This document shows positions 1-7,562 of a stretch of DNA of 64,000 nt, in pieces. This DNA is from Pseudomonas fluorescens (GTDB lineage Bacteria > Pseudomonadota > Gammaproteobacteria > Pseudomonadales > Pseudomonadaceae), in NCBI RefSeq assembly GCF_902498065.1, contig NZ_CABVIR010000001.1, forward strand, positions 1,364,001 to 1,428,000, given 5' to 3'. The notes under the pieces were generated by a model. It did no database searches. It was not told the origin of the DNA and saw only the letters and a list, made by a program, of their open reading frames with translations. A program made the translations under genes and the position numbers. How positions within the stretch are numbered: the stretch's first letter is position 1; each line of letters begins with the position of its first letter.

Positions 1-1041
1 CGTTACCTGATCATCAGCCTCTGCACCTTGTTTGCCATCGGCCTTGCGTGGTTTTTCCTGCGCAGCACTGCGCCCGTGGTGCCGGAAGCGATCAAGCGCG
101 GTTACAGCGAAGCGCTGAACCAGGCGCGGACGGGGCAACCGGGCGCAGCGCGGGTTTTGTATCAGCAGTTGGGCCGCCCTGACATTTCCCCCAAGCGCCG
201 CGTCTGGCTGCATGCCGAACTGCCCAATTATCCGAGCACTGTTGCCCTGAAACTGGCGGACGCAGACCTGCAGCATCCGGCCGTCGAGGTGCGCATCGCT
301 GCGATCAAAAGCATCAGCGGTTTAGTCCCGAGCGGGCAACGCAGCCTGCTGCTGGGGCCGCTGCTCGATGACAGCGAACAACACGTGCGGTTCGCCGCGG
401 TGAACGCGTTGCTGGGACTGTCGCCGGACGACCTTGGGTTGTATTTCGGACCGTTGCAGCAGGCGATCGACGCGTGGGAGCAAGTGCTCACCAGTGCGCC
501 AGACAGCGCGGACAACCAGTTCCAGCTGGCCCGACTGCATCTGCATAACGGCGAATTCAAGGCGGCGCAACAGGCGTTGGAGAACACCTTGCGCCTTGCT
601 CCTGACAATCTGCCGGCACTGGTGATGCAGATCGAGGTGCTGGACAAACTAGGCCAAAACGAAGCCGCCCGGCTGCTACTGGCCAAACAGTTGAAGGCTC
701 AGCCCGATTCCGCTTACCTGCAACATGCCCTGGGGCTCTGGTTGCTGCATCACGGACAGAGCGAATTCGCCCTGCTCGGCCTGTCCAAAGCCGTGGAGCT
801 GGAACCGGACAATAAGGATTACCGCTACGACCTCGCCACCACGCTGCACGACGAACAAGAGCTGGAAGCGGCGCAGAAGCAGTTGCAGGAAATCGTCCAG
901 CGCCACCCGGCCGACCGTAAGGCACGGGTGTTGTTGATCAACTATTGGAAAGAAAGCGGGCAGCTGCAAAACGTGCAGATTCTGTTGGCGCAACTCGAAC
1001 AGCTCAATCCGGACGACCCGGCGTTACAGCAAGGGCTTTAA
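1..1041 (+). CDS. TPR/HEAT-repeat membrane protein, 5' end outside window
   Basis: The reading frame is open from base 1, so the true start lies upstream. The visible part begins with a hydrophobic stretch (LIISLCTLFAIGLAWFFL), consistent with a single N-terminal membrane anchor. It continues with a HEAT-like pair (VEVRIAAIKSISGL and HVRFAAVNALLGL) and at least four TPR-like units (for example NQFQLARLHLHNGEFKAAQQ and YLQHALGLWLLHHGQSEFAL). Such repeats usually scaffold protein complexes; no catalytic motif is visible. The partner genes lie beyond the window edge, so its role cannot be deduced here. A degenerate REP follows the stop codon. Confidence 0.8.
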   Translation, partial: RYLIISLCTLFAIGLAWFFLRSTAPVVPEAIKRGYSEALNQARTGQPGAARVLYQQLGRPDISPKRRVWLHAELPNYPSTVALKLADADLQHPAVEVRIAAIKSISGLVPSGQRSLLLGPLLDDSEQHVRFAAVNALLGLSPDDLGLYFGPLQQAIDAWEQVLTSAPDSADNQFQLARLHLHNGEFKAAQQALENTLRLAPDNLPALVMQIEVLDKLGQNEAARLLLAKQLKAQPDSAYLQHALGLWLLHHGQSEFALLGLSKAVELEPDNKDYRYDLATTLHDEQELEAAQKQLQEIVQRHPADRKARVLLINYWKESGQLQNVQILLAQLEQLNPDDPALQQGL

Positions 1042-1062
1042 ATCATTATTGACCTGGCGGCC

Positions 1063-1090
1063 GCTATCGCTGGCACGCGGGCTCCTGCAA
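1063..1090. repeat. single degenerate REP element
   Basis: ATCGCTGGCACGCGGGCTCC resembles one arm of the CGGCAAGCCGGCTCC type REP found at 40783 and 47345, but with mismatches that weaken the stem. It sits in the 165 bases between the TPR gene and the KaiC-like gene. Confidence 0.55.
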
Positions 1091-1206
1091 AGTCAGGTGT
1101 AACAAAAGGTTGAACCGTCGTCTCGGCCAACGGTCAAGTGATCAGGCAGTCCATTCAGGTATTCAGACCTGCTGCCTCGCTTCCCCTAGTCATGAGAGGG
1201 CATTTT

Positions 1207-2709
1207 TTGTCTACATCTAACGAGTTGTTCAGTGCAAAAGCCGCCACCGGCATCGAAGGTCTGGATGACATCCTGGCCGGTGGACTGTCCCGCGGCCACG
1301 TGTTTTTGCTGGAGGGTGAACCCGGAACCGGCAAAACCACCGTCGCTTTGCATTTTCTGTTGGCCGGTGCCAGAGCCGGCGAACGCTCGTTGTACATCAC
1401 CCTGTCCGAAACCGAGCGCGAGCTGCGCCAAGGGGCGCGCTCCCATGGCTGGGAGCTGGATGACAACATCCACATTTTTGAGCTGACCCCGCCGGAAAGC
1501 CTGCTCAATGCCGAGCATCAGCAGAGCCTTCTGTACTCCTCGGACCTTGAACTGGGTGAAGCCACCAAGCAGATTTTCGAAGTGGTCGAACGGGTCAAAC
1601 CCACTCGTGTGGTGCTCGACAGCCTTTCCGAAATTCGCCTGCTGGCCCAAAGCTCATTGCGCTATCGCCGCCAGATCCTCGCGATTAAACACTACTTCGT
1701 GCGCTATGACGCCACCGTGGTGCTGCTGGACGACCTGACCACCGAATCCCTCGACAAAACCGTGCACAGCGTTGCCCACGGCGTAATTCGCCTTGAGGAG
1801 CTGACCCCCAACTATGGCGCCGAACGCCGGCGCATCCGCGTGGTGAAGTACCGCGGCCAGAAATACCGCGGCGGTTTCCATGACTTCACCATCATGGGTG
1901 ACGGCGTCCACGTCTTTCCGCGCCTGGTGGCCGCCGAACATCGTGGCAAGTACGTGCGCACGCAACTCACCAGTGGCATCAAGGAAATGGATGCCCTGCT
2001 CGGCGGCGGCATCGAGACCGGTTCCAGCACCTTGATCCTCGGCCCGGCCGGTACCGGCAAATCACTGATCTCGATGATTTTCGCCGCTGCCGCCGTGGCT
2101 CGGGGAGAAAAAGCCGCGCTGTTCATCTTCGATGAAGACCTCGGCCTGCTGTTTGAACGCATGAACAACATGGGCATCGACCTCAAGGCCCTGCAAGACA
2201 CCGGCAACCTGCTGATCGAGCAAGTGGATGCGGCGGAATTGTCCCCCGGCGAGTTTTCCCACCGGGTTCGGCGTTGCGTCGATGTGCGCAATATCAAGAC
2301 CGTGGTCATCGACAGCATCAACGGCTATCAGGCGGCGATGCCCGAAGAAAACGCCCTCGTGCTGCACATGCATGAATTGCTGCTGTACCTCAACCGCCAG
2401 GGCGCTGCGACTTTCATGACCGTCGCCCAGCACGGTCTGGTCGGCGACATGCAGGCCCCGGTGGACATCACCTACCTGGCGGATACCGTCATCCTGCTGC
2501 GCTACTTCGAAGCACTGGGCAAGGTTCGCCGGGCCATTTCGATCATCAAGAAACGTACGGGCAGCCATGAATCGACCATTCGCGAATACCGCATCAGCGG
2601 ACACGGCATGACCATCGGCGAACCGCTGGACGCTTTCCAGGGTGTGTTGCGCGGCGTGCCAACTTACCTGGGTGCGAGCAATCCGTTGCTCGGGGACCCG
2701 TTCCCATGA
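1207..2709 (+). CDS. KaiC-like double-domain RecA-fold ATPase
   Basis: About 500 residues with two tandem RecA/KaiC domains. The first has a Walker A GEPGTGKTT near residue 36 and Walker B VVLDS; the second has Walker A GPAGTGKS near residue 279 and Walker B VVIDS. Each domain keeps an acidic patch after the strand following Walker A (LSETE in the first, FDEDL in the second), where KaiC proteins carry catalytic glutamates. I prefer the TTG at 1207 because GAGAGGG lies 6 bases upstream; ATG 1192 has no such site. No kaiA or kaiB is present, so a circadian clock is not implied; KaiC-like proteins without these partners occur in environmental Pseudomonas. The next gene overlaps by 4 bases, pointing to a joint function in signalling. 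Confidence 0.9.
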   Translation: MSTSNELFSAKAATGIEGLDDILAGGLSRGHVFLLEGEPGTGKTTVALHFLLAGARAGERSLYITLSETERELRQGARSHGWELDDNIHIFELTPPESLLNAEHQQSLLYSSDLELGEATKQIFEVVERVKPTRVVLDSLSEIRLLAQSSLRYRRQILAIKHYFVRYDATVVLLDDLTTESLDKTVHSVAHGVIRLEELTPNYGAERRRIRVVKYRGQKYRGGFHDFTIMGDGVHVFPRLVAAEHRGKYVRTQLTSGIKEMDALLGGGIETGSSTLILGPAGTGKSLISMIFAAAAVARGEKAALFIFDEDLGLLFERMNNMGIDLKALQDTGNLLIEQVDAAELSPGEFSHRVRRCVDVRNIKTVVIDSINGYQAAMPEENALVLHMHELLLYLNRQGAATFMTVAQHGLVGDMQAPVDITYLADTVILLRYFEALGKVRRAISIIKKRTGSHESTIREYRISGHGMTIGEPLDAFQGVLRGVPTYLGASNPLLGDPFP

Positions 2710-4376
2710 CGGTCATGCAAGCTACGTCCGAGCGCGCGATCATTCTCGCGCCGCTGGGACGTGACGGCCAGATTGCCCTGATGATGCTCAACGAAGCCGG
2801 TTACGACGGTGTCATTACCCGGGATCTGATCGGCCTGTGCGCCGAGCTGGAGCAAGGCGCCGGGTTGCTGCTGATCTCCTCCGAGGCCTTGCTGGGCGGC
2901 GATATCGAACCGTTGGTCGGACTGATTGAACAACAGCCGTCGTGGTCCGATCTGCCGATTGTTCTGATGACCTACCATGGCGGCCCGGAACAGAACCCTG
3001 CCTCGCGCTTCGGCCCGCAACTGGGCAATGTCACCTTCCTTGAGCGCCCTTTTCATCCGGTGACGTTGATCAGCCTGGTGACCACCGCGCTGCGCGGCCG
3101 ACGACGACAGTATGACGCCAGGGATCGGCTGATCGATCTGAGTCAAAGCGAACTGCGCCTGCAAACCACCCTCGAAACCCTGGAACAGCAGGTCGAGGAA
3201 CGCACCGCACAGTTGCGCCACAACGAAGAAGCCCTGCGCCAATCGCAAAAAATGGAGGCGGTCGGTCAACTCACCGGCGGCATTGCCCACGACTTCAACA
3301 ACATGTTGACCGGGATCATCGGCAGCCTGGAACTGTTGCGCCGACGCCTGGCGCGTGGACGCACTGAAGACCTCGACAGCCTGATCGATCTTGGCGTGAC
3401 GTCGGCCAACCGTGCGGCGGGGCTGACCCACCGTCTGCTGGCGTTCTCGCGGCGTCAGTCGCTGGACTCCAAACCCGTGGAGATGAACACCCTCGTGGTG
3501 TCCATGGGCGAGCTGTTGCAGCGCAGCATCAATGAGAGCATTCAACTGGACATGCAGTTGAGCGAGCAGTTGTGGGTGGCCGAGGCAGATCCCAATCAAC
3601 TGGAGAGTGCCCTGCTCAATCTGGTGATCAACGCGCGGGATGCCATGCCTGATGGCGGAAAACTTGTCGTCAGAACCGGCAATCAATACTTGGACAGCGA
3701 TTTCACCGAAGCCCACAACACCCTGAAACCCGGTGATTACGTGGTGCTTAGCGTTACCGACAACGGTTGCGGCATGCCGCAAAGCACCATCAACCGCGCG
3801 TTCGACCCGTTTTTCACCACCAAGCCAATCGGCCAGGGCACGGGCCTTGGGTTGTCGATGATCTACGGTTTCAGCAAACAATCGCGCGGGCATGTCGCCA
3901 TTCAAAGTGAAGTGGATGTAGGCACCACCGTCAGTCTGTTTCTGCCACGCTTTGGTGGTGAGCTGCCCGAGCCCCCGCCGATAGGCGTCCAGCATGCGCT
4001 GTTCGCGCAAAACGGCGAAACGGTGCTGATCGTCGAGGATGATCCGGCTGTGCGGGTGCTGGTGAGTACGGTGCTGAGTGACCTGGGTTACGCCTTCGTC
4101 GAGGCCGGTGACGCCGACAGCGCGGTGCCGATTCTCGACTCCGGGCAGCGTATCGACCTGATGATCAGCGACGTCGGGTTACCAGGCATGAATGGCCGGC
4201 AACTGGCAGAAATCGGCCGCCAGTACCGGCCCGACCTCAAAGTGTTGTTCATCACCGGCTATGCGGAACACGCGGCAGTGCGCGGTGGTTTCCTTGATCC
4301 GGGCATGCAGATGATCACCAAGCCGTTTACCTTCGACCTGTTGACGGCGAAGGTGCGGGAGATGATCCGAATCTGA
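2706..4376 (+). CDS. hybrid sensor histidine kinase with N-terminal pseudo-receiver
   Basis: 556 residues. Residues about 10-130 look like a receiver fold that has lost the phosphoacceptor: the strand that should end in Asp reads LLLISSEALL, while the distal FLERPF resembles the usual KPF loop. A coiled coil (about 145-185) leads to a HisKA domain with His195 in GGIAHDFNN, an HATPase with N box (NLVINARDAM), DNGCGMP and GTGLGLSM boxes, and a C-terminal canonical receiver (VLIVEDD; Asp in MISDVGLPG). There is no transmembrane segment, so it is cytoplasmic. ATG overlaps the stop of the KaiC-like gene, indicating translational coupling; the input may come from that ATPase or another bound protein. 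Confidence 0.92.
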   Translation: MTVMQATSERAIILAPLGRDGQIALMMLNEAGYDGVITRDLIGLCAELEQGAGLLLISSEALLGGDIEPLVGLIEQQPSWSDLPIVLMTYHGGPEQNPASRFGPQLGNVTFLERPFHPVTLISLVTTALRGRRRQYDARDRLIDLSQSELRLQTTLETLEQQVEERTAQLRHNEEALRQSQKMEAVGQLTGGIAHDFNNMLTGIIGSLELLRRRLARGRTEDLDSLIDLGVTSANRAAGLTHRLLAFSRRQSLDSKPVEMNTLVVSMGELLQRSINESIQLDMQLSEQLWVAEADPNQLESALLNLVINARDAMPDGGKLVVRTGNQYLDSDFTEAHNTLKPGDYVVLSVTDNGCGMPQSTINRAFDPFFTTKPIGQGTGLGLSMIYGFSKQSRGHVAIQSEVDVGTTVSLFLPRFGGELPEPPPIGVQHALFAQNGETVLIVEDDPAVRVLVSTVLSDLGYAFVEAGDADSAVPILDSGQRIDLMISDVGLPGMNGRQLAEIGRQYRPDLKVLFITGYAEHAAVRGGFLDPGMQMITKPFTFDLLTAKVREMIRI

Positions 4377-4385
4377 AGATCGCCC

Positions 4386-4470
4386 CTGCAGGAGCCAGCT
4401 TGCTGGCGATAGCGGCCGCAAGATCGACGCAAACCTCAGGGGCCTCTTCGCCGGCAAGTCGGCTCCTGCT
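4386..4470. repeat. REP pair
   Basis: Two inverted elements, GGAGCCAGCTTGCTGGCGAT and, on the other strand, a CGGCAAGTCGGCTCC type copy. They fill the gap between the convergent kinase and receiver genes, a typical REP location, and may act as a transcript end. Confidence 0.7.
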
Positions 4471-4508
4471 GGTCCGGGGTCAACCGGTCGAGCCATGCCG
4501 ACAAATGA

Positions 4509-4886
4509 TTAAGACAACATGTCCTGCATCAATTCCTGCAACACATCCAGATCAAACGGCTTGCCCAGGATTGGCGCCGTGCGCGTTATCGGACTGTCGG
4601 TCTCGCGGATTTCCTGCGGGTAACCGCTGATGAAAATCACCTTGAGCTCCGGTCGCAATTTCACGGCGGGTTCGGCGATCTGCACGCCAGAAATCCCACC
4701 CGGCAGACGGAAGTCGGTGATCATCATGTCCAGATGCGGCTTGCTCGCCAGAATCTCGAAGGCTTGCTCGCCGTTTTCGGCCTGCAATACCCGGTAGCCC
4801 TCACCCGACAGGTAAGCCGACAACACCATCAGGATCGAGGGGTCATCTTCGACGATCAATACGACATCTTGTGCATCTTCACTCAT
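4509..4886 (-). CDS. single-domain response regulator receiver
   Basis: 125 residues comprising only a receiver domain: acidic pair in LIVEDD, phosphoacceptor Asp in MMITDFRLPG, conserved Ser in FISGYP and Lys in LGKPFD. There is no output domain, so it would act as a phosphorelay intermediate or by binding a partner. I chose ATG 4886, which has AAAGG 6 bases upstream, over the TTG at 4907. It is the last gene of the minus-strand operon, 77 bases after the receiver-kinase at 4964, which is its most likely phosphodonor. Confidence 0.9.
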   Translation of the reverse strand: MSEDAQDVVLIVEDDPSILMVLSAYLSGEGYRVLQAENGEQAFEILASKPHLDMMITDFRLPGGISGVQIAEPAVKLRPELKVIFISGYPQEIRETDSPITRTAPILGKPFDLDVLQELMQDMLS

Positions 4887-4963
4887 GGGAAGCCTTTGTT
4901 CGGTCAATAGCTGCTGATACGACCGTGAGGTCGATCAGAGGTTGCGTTTAACTGGCTGTTTTC

Positions 4964-6145
4964 CTACAGCGGCAGACAAACGCGAAACAAGGCGCCTTCG
5001 CCAATCCGGCTCTCGACGGTAATGGTACCGCCATGGGCGGTCACAATCTGCTCTGAAATAAACAACCCCAGGCCCAGCCCGGCGACGGCATGTTTAGCCG
5101 TCACGCGTTCGAACTGCTGGAAAATGCGCTTCTGGTTTTCTTCACCGATGCCGATGCCCTGATCGCACACTTCCACCCGCGCCTGATCGTTCTCACTGTA
5201 CACCTTCACGTTGATCGGGCTCTTGGCGCCGTAACGCAATGCGTTGGTCAACAGGTTGGAAATCACCTGTTCTATACGGAATTCGTCCCAATTGCCCTCC
5301 ACCGGATGCTCGGCGTCCAGGGTGACCGCGGATTCGGCGGCATCGATCTGCGGGGCGAAGTTCTGCAGCAAATTGCGCACCAAAGCCGACAGATCGAAGC
5401 GTGTCGGACGGATGGACAACTTGCCTGTGCGAATGCGCGACACATCGAGCATGTCTTCGATCAGGCGAATCAGGCTTTTGATCTGCCGCTCGTCGCGATC
5501 GACCATCGCGTGCATTTTTTCCAGGGTGAACGCAGCGGCATTGTCCCGGGCCAGGTGCATCTTGCGCAGTTGGGTTTCGAGGATCAGACCGTTGAGCGGC
5601 GTACGCACTTCGTGGGCGACGATGGACATGAAGTCATCGCGCATGCGCACCGCCTGCTCCAGTTCCGACTGGGTGCTCTGCAACTGTTTTAGCAGCGCTT
5701 CCTGTTCGCGGCGGCTCTGTTCCAGCGCTTCGACCTGCTGCTTCATGGCCTTGCTTTGACGGTACAGATCAACAAAGACGTTGACCTTGCTCTTCACCGC
5801 GTGGATATCCAGGGGTTTGTGCAGGAAGTCCACGGCGCCGCTTTCGTAGCCCTTGAACGCGTAGTTCAGTTCACGGCCGGCGGCACTGACGAACACTATC
5901 GGGATGTTCTTGGTCTTTTCCGTGCCGCGCATCAACTCGGCCAGTTCGAACCCATTCATGCCGGGCATCTGCACATCGAGAATGGCGATGGCGAATTCGT
6001 GTTGCAGCAGCAGCGATAAGGCTTCGTCGGCGGACAAGGCTTTGTAGACCACACGGTCTTCACGCTTGATCAGCGCTTCGAGCGCCAACAGGTTCTCCGG
6101 CAGATCGTCGACGATCAGCAGTTTGGCTTGGATGTTACTTAGCAT
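4964..6145 (-). CDS. receiver-histidine kinase (REC-HisKA-HATPase)
   Basis: 393 residues. An N-terminal receiver (LLIVDDLPEN, Asp in ILDVQMPGMNG, Lys in LHKPLD) is followed by a long helix, a HisKA domain with the phosphorylated His in VAHEVRTPLN, and an HATPase with NLLTNALRYG, DQGIGIG and GLGLGLF boxes. There is no membrane segment. The receiver-first order suggests that the large hybrid kinase upstream, or the kinase on the plus strand, feeds phosphate into this protein. Its start overlaps the end of cheB by 7 bases, so the two are cotranslated. Confidence 0.92.
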   Translation of the reverse strand: MLSNIQAKLLIVDDLPENLLALEALIKREDRVVYKALSADEALSLLLQHEFAIAILDVQMPGMNGFELAELMRGTEKTKNIPIVFVSAAGRELNYAFKGYESGAVDFLHKPLDIHAVKSKVNVFVDLYRQSKAMKQQVEALEQSRREQEALLKQLQSTQSELEQAVRMRDDFMSIVAHEVRTPLNGLILETQLRKMHLARDNAAAFTLEKMHAMVDRDERQIKSLIRLIEDMLDVSRIRTGKLSIRPTRFDLSALVRNLLQNFAPQIDAAESAVTLDAEHPVEGNWDEFRIEQVISNLLTNALRYGAKSPINVKVYSENDQARVEVCDQGIGIGEENQKRIFQQFERVTAKHAVAGLGLGLFISEQIVTAHGGTITVESRIGEGALFRVCLPL

Positions 6146-6732
6146 GCTATTCGTTCCAGCTCGACAAGCAGACGGCCGATGCCGCGTATGGGGAGAATGT
6201 GGTCTGGTTGGTGAACATCCAGCGCCGCCAGGGGCATGGTCGCAACCTGGGCTTCGTTCGGGTCCTGCACGATAGTCAGGCCGCCAAGATGCTGGACCTT
6301 TGCCATGCCGCTCGCGCCATCGCGATTGGCACCGGTCAACAGCACCGCGGCCAAGGCAGGACCGTAAGCATCCGCTGCCGACGAGAACAGGAAATCGATG
6401 GCCGGCCGCGAATAATGCACGCGGTCTTCAAGACTCAGGGAAAAGGTGCGGTCCTGCTCCACCGACAAGTGATAGCCCGGTGTGGCGAAATACAACGTTC
6501 CCGTTTCGATCAGCGTCTTGTCATGTGCCTCGACAACGCGCATTGCGACTCTTCGGGCAAACACTTCGGCGAGGTGGCTGCGACGCTCGTCCGGCAGGTG
6601 CAGCACGACAATGATCGGCAGCACGAAACCTTCACGCAGAGGGCTGAGAATACTCAGCAACGCCTCCACGCCACCGGCTGAAGCGCCGATCACGATGGCC
6701 TCGACAGTAGGCAAATCCGCTGCACTGTTCAT
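6139..6732 (-). CDS. cheB: CheB-type protein-glutamate methylesterase, catalytic domain only
   Basis: 197 residues matching the CheB esterase domain: VIGASAGGVEALL contains the nucleophilic serine, VVLHLPDERRSHLAEVF includes the second conserved block (catalytic His in this region), and LLTGANRDGASGMAKV carries the conserved Asp-containing segment. The regulatory receiver domain found in canonical CheB is absent, so activity must be controlled by another protein of the cluster. The gene starts inside the last codons of cheR (ATGA overlap). No chemoreceptor gene is present within the operon. Confidence 0.9.
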   Translation of the reverse strand: MNSAADLPTVEAIVIGASAGGVEALLSILSPLREGFVLPIIVVLHLPDERRSHLAEVFARRVAMRVVEAHDKTLIETGTLYFATPGYHLSVEQDRTFSLSLEDRVHYSRPAIDFLFSSAADAYGPALAAVLLTGANRDGASGMAKVQHLGGLTIVQDPNEAQVATMPLAALDVHQPDHILPIRGIGRLLVELERIAC

Positions 6733-7562
6733 GATTTACGGTAGATCCGTTCTTGTTTGACCAACGACTCGAACTGATTGCCGAAAGCCGAAAAGTCCGG
6801 GGTTTCCTTGCTGCCCAGCGCCAGAAAACCCCGATGACAAAGGGATTCGTGGAACAATCCAAACGCTCGATCCTGAAGTTTTTTATTGAAATAAATCAAT
6901 ACGTTACGACACGAAATTAATTGAGTTTCTGAAAAGACGCTGTCCGTCGCCAGGCTGTGATCGGCAAAGGTCACGTTTTCGCACAAGCTCTTGTCGAAAA
7001 TCGCGTAGCCGTACGCCGCCGTGTAGTAGTCGGCGAACGAACGCTGGCCACCTGCCTGCTGGTAGTTGTGAGTGTAGGCCCGGACATTCTCCATGGAGAA
7101 AATCCCCTGCTTGGCCTTGTCCAGCGAGCGCGGATTGATGTCGGTCGCATAGATGATGGTGCGATCGAGCAAGCCTTCTTCGCGCAGCAGGATCGCCATC
7201 GAATAGACCTCTTCACCAGTGCTGCAACCGGCAATCCAGATCTTGATCGAGGGGTAGGTCTTGAGCAGCGGCACGACTTCCTGGCGAATGGCGAGGAAGT
7301 GCGAAGGGTCGCGGAACATCTCGCTGACCGGGATCGTCAGTAATTGCAGCAACTGCATGAACGCCTTCGGATCGTGCAACACCCTCTCTTGCAACGCCGA
7401 AATGGTCGCGCACTCGAATTGACTCAGCGCATGCTGGACGCGGCGTTTGATCGACGCGCCAGAATAATCACGAAAATCGTAGCTGTATTTGAGGTAGATC
7501 GCCTCAATCAACAAGCGCAGTTCGATTTCGCTATTTCGCTCCACTGAATAATTGCGTTCCAC
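6729..7562 (-). CDS. cheR: CheR-type protein-glutamate O-methyltransferase
   Basis: About 277 residues with the CheR layout: an N-terminal helical domain (YDFRDYSGASIKRRVQ), then an SAM-binding domain with IWIAGCSTGEEVYSMA, the IIYATDINP strand, and SCRNVLIYFNKKLQ near the C terminus. The frame is open back to an ATG at 7589 inside the previous gene, but the GTG at 7562 overlaps the TAG of the upstream kinase by one base and fits operon spacing; both remain possible. It pairs with cheB to add and remove methyl esters on glutamates of an unidentified target. Confidence 0.9.
   Translation of the reverse strand: MERNYSVERNSEIELRLLIEAIYLKYSYDFRDYSGASIKRRVQHALSQFECATISALQERVLHDPKAFMQLLQLLTIPVSEMFRDPSHFLAIRQEVVPLLKTYPSIKIWIAGCSTGEEVYSMAILLREEGLLDRTIIYATDINPRSLDKAKQGIFSMENVRAYTHNYQQAGGQRSFADYYTAAYGYAIFDKSLCENVTFADHSLATDSVFSETQLISCRNVLIYFNKKLQDRAFGLFHESLCHRGFLALGSKETPDFSAFGNQFESLVKQERIYRKS

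Noticed and set aside
1207..2709. A circadian clock based on KaiC
   Set aside because: No KaiA or KaiB homologue is in the window and KaiC-like ATPases without them are common outside cyanobacteria; only a signalling role is suggested.
2664..4010. Long open frame on the minus strand under the hybrid kinase (also 11494-13056 and 37833-39440)
   Set aside because: These lie wholly opposite well-supported genes, are rich in residues typical of antisense reading of GC-rich codons (His, Gln, Arg, Ala), and show no motif.
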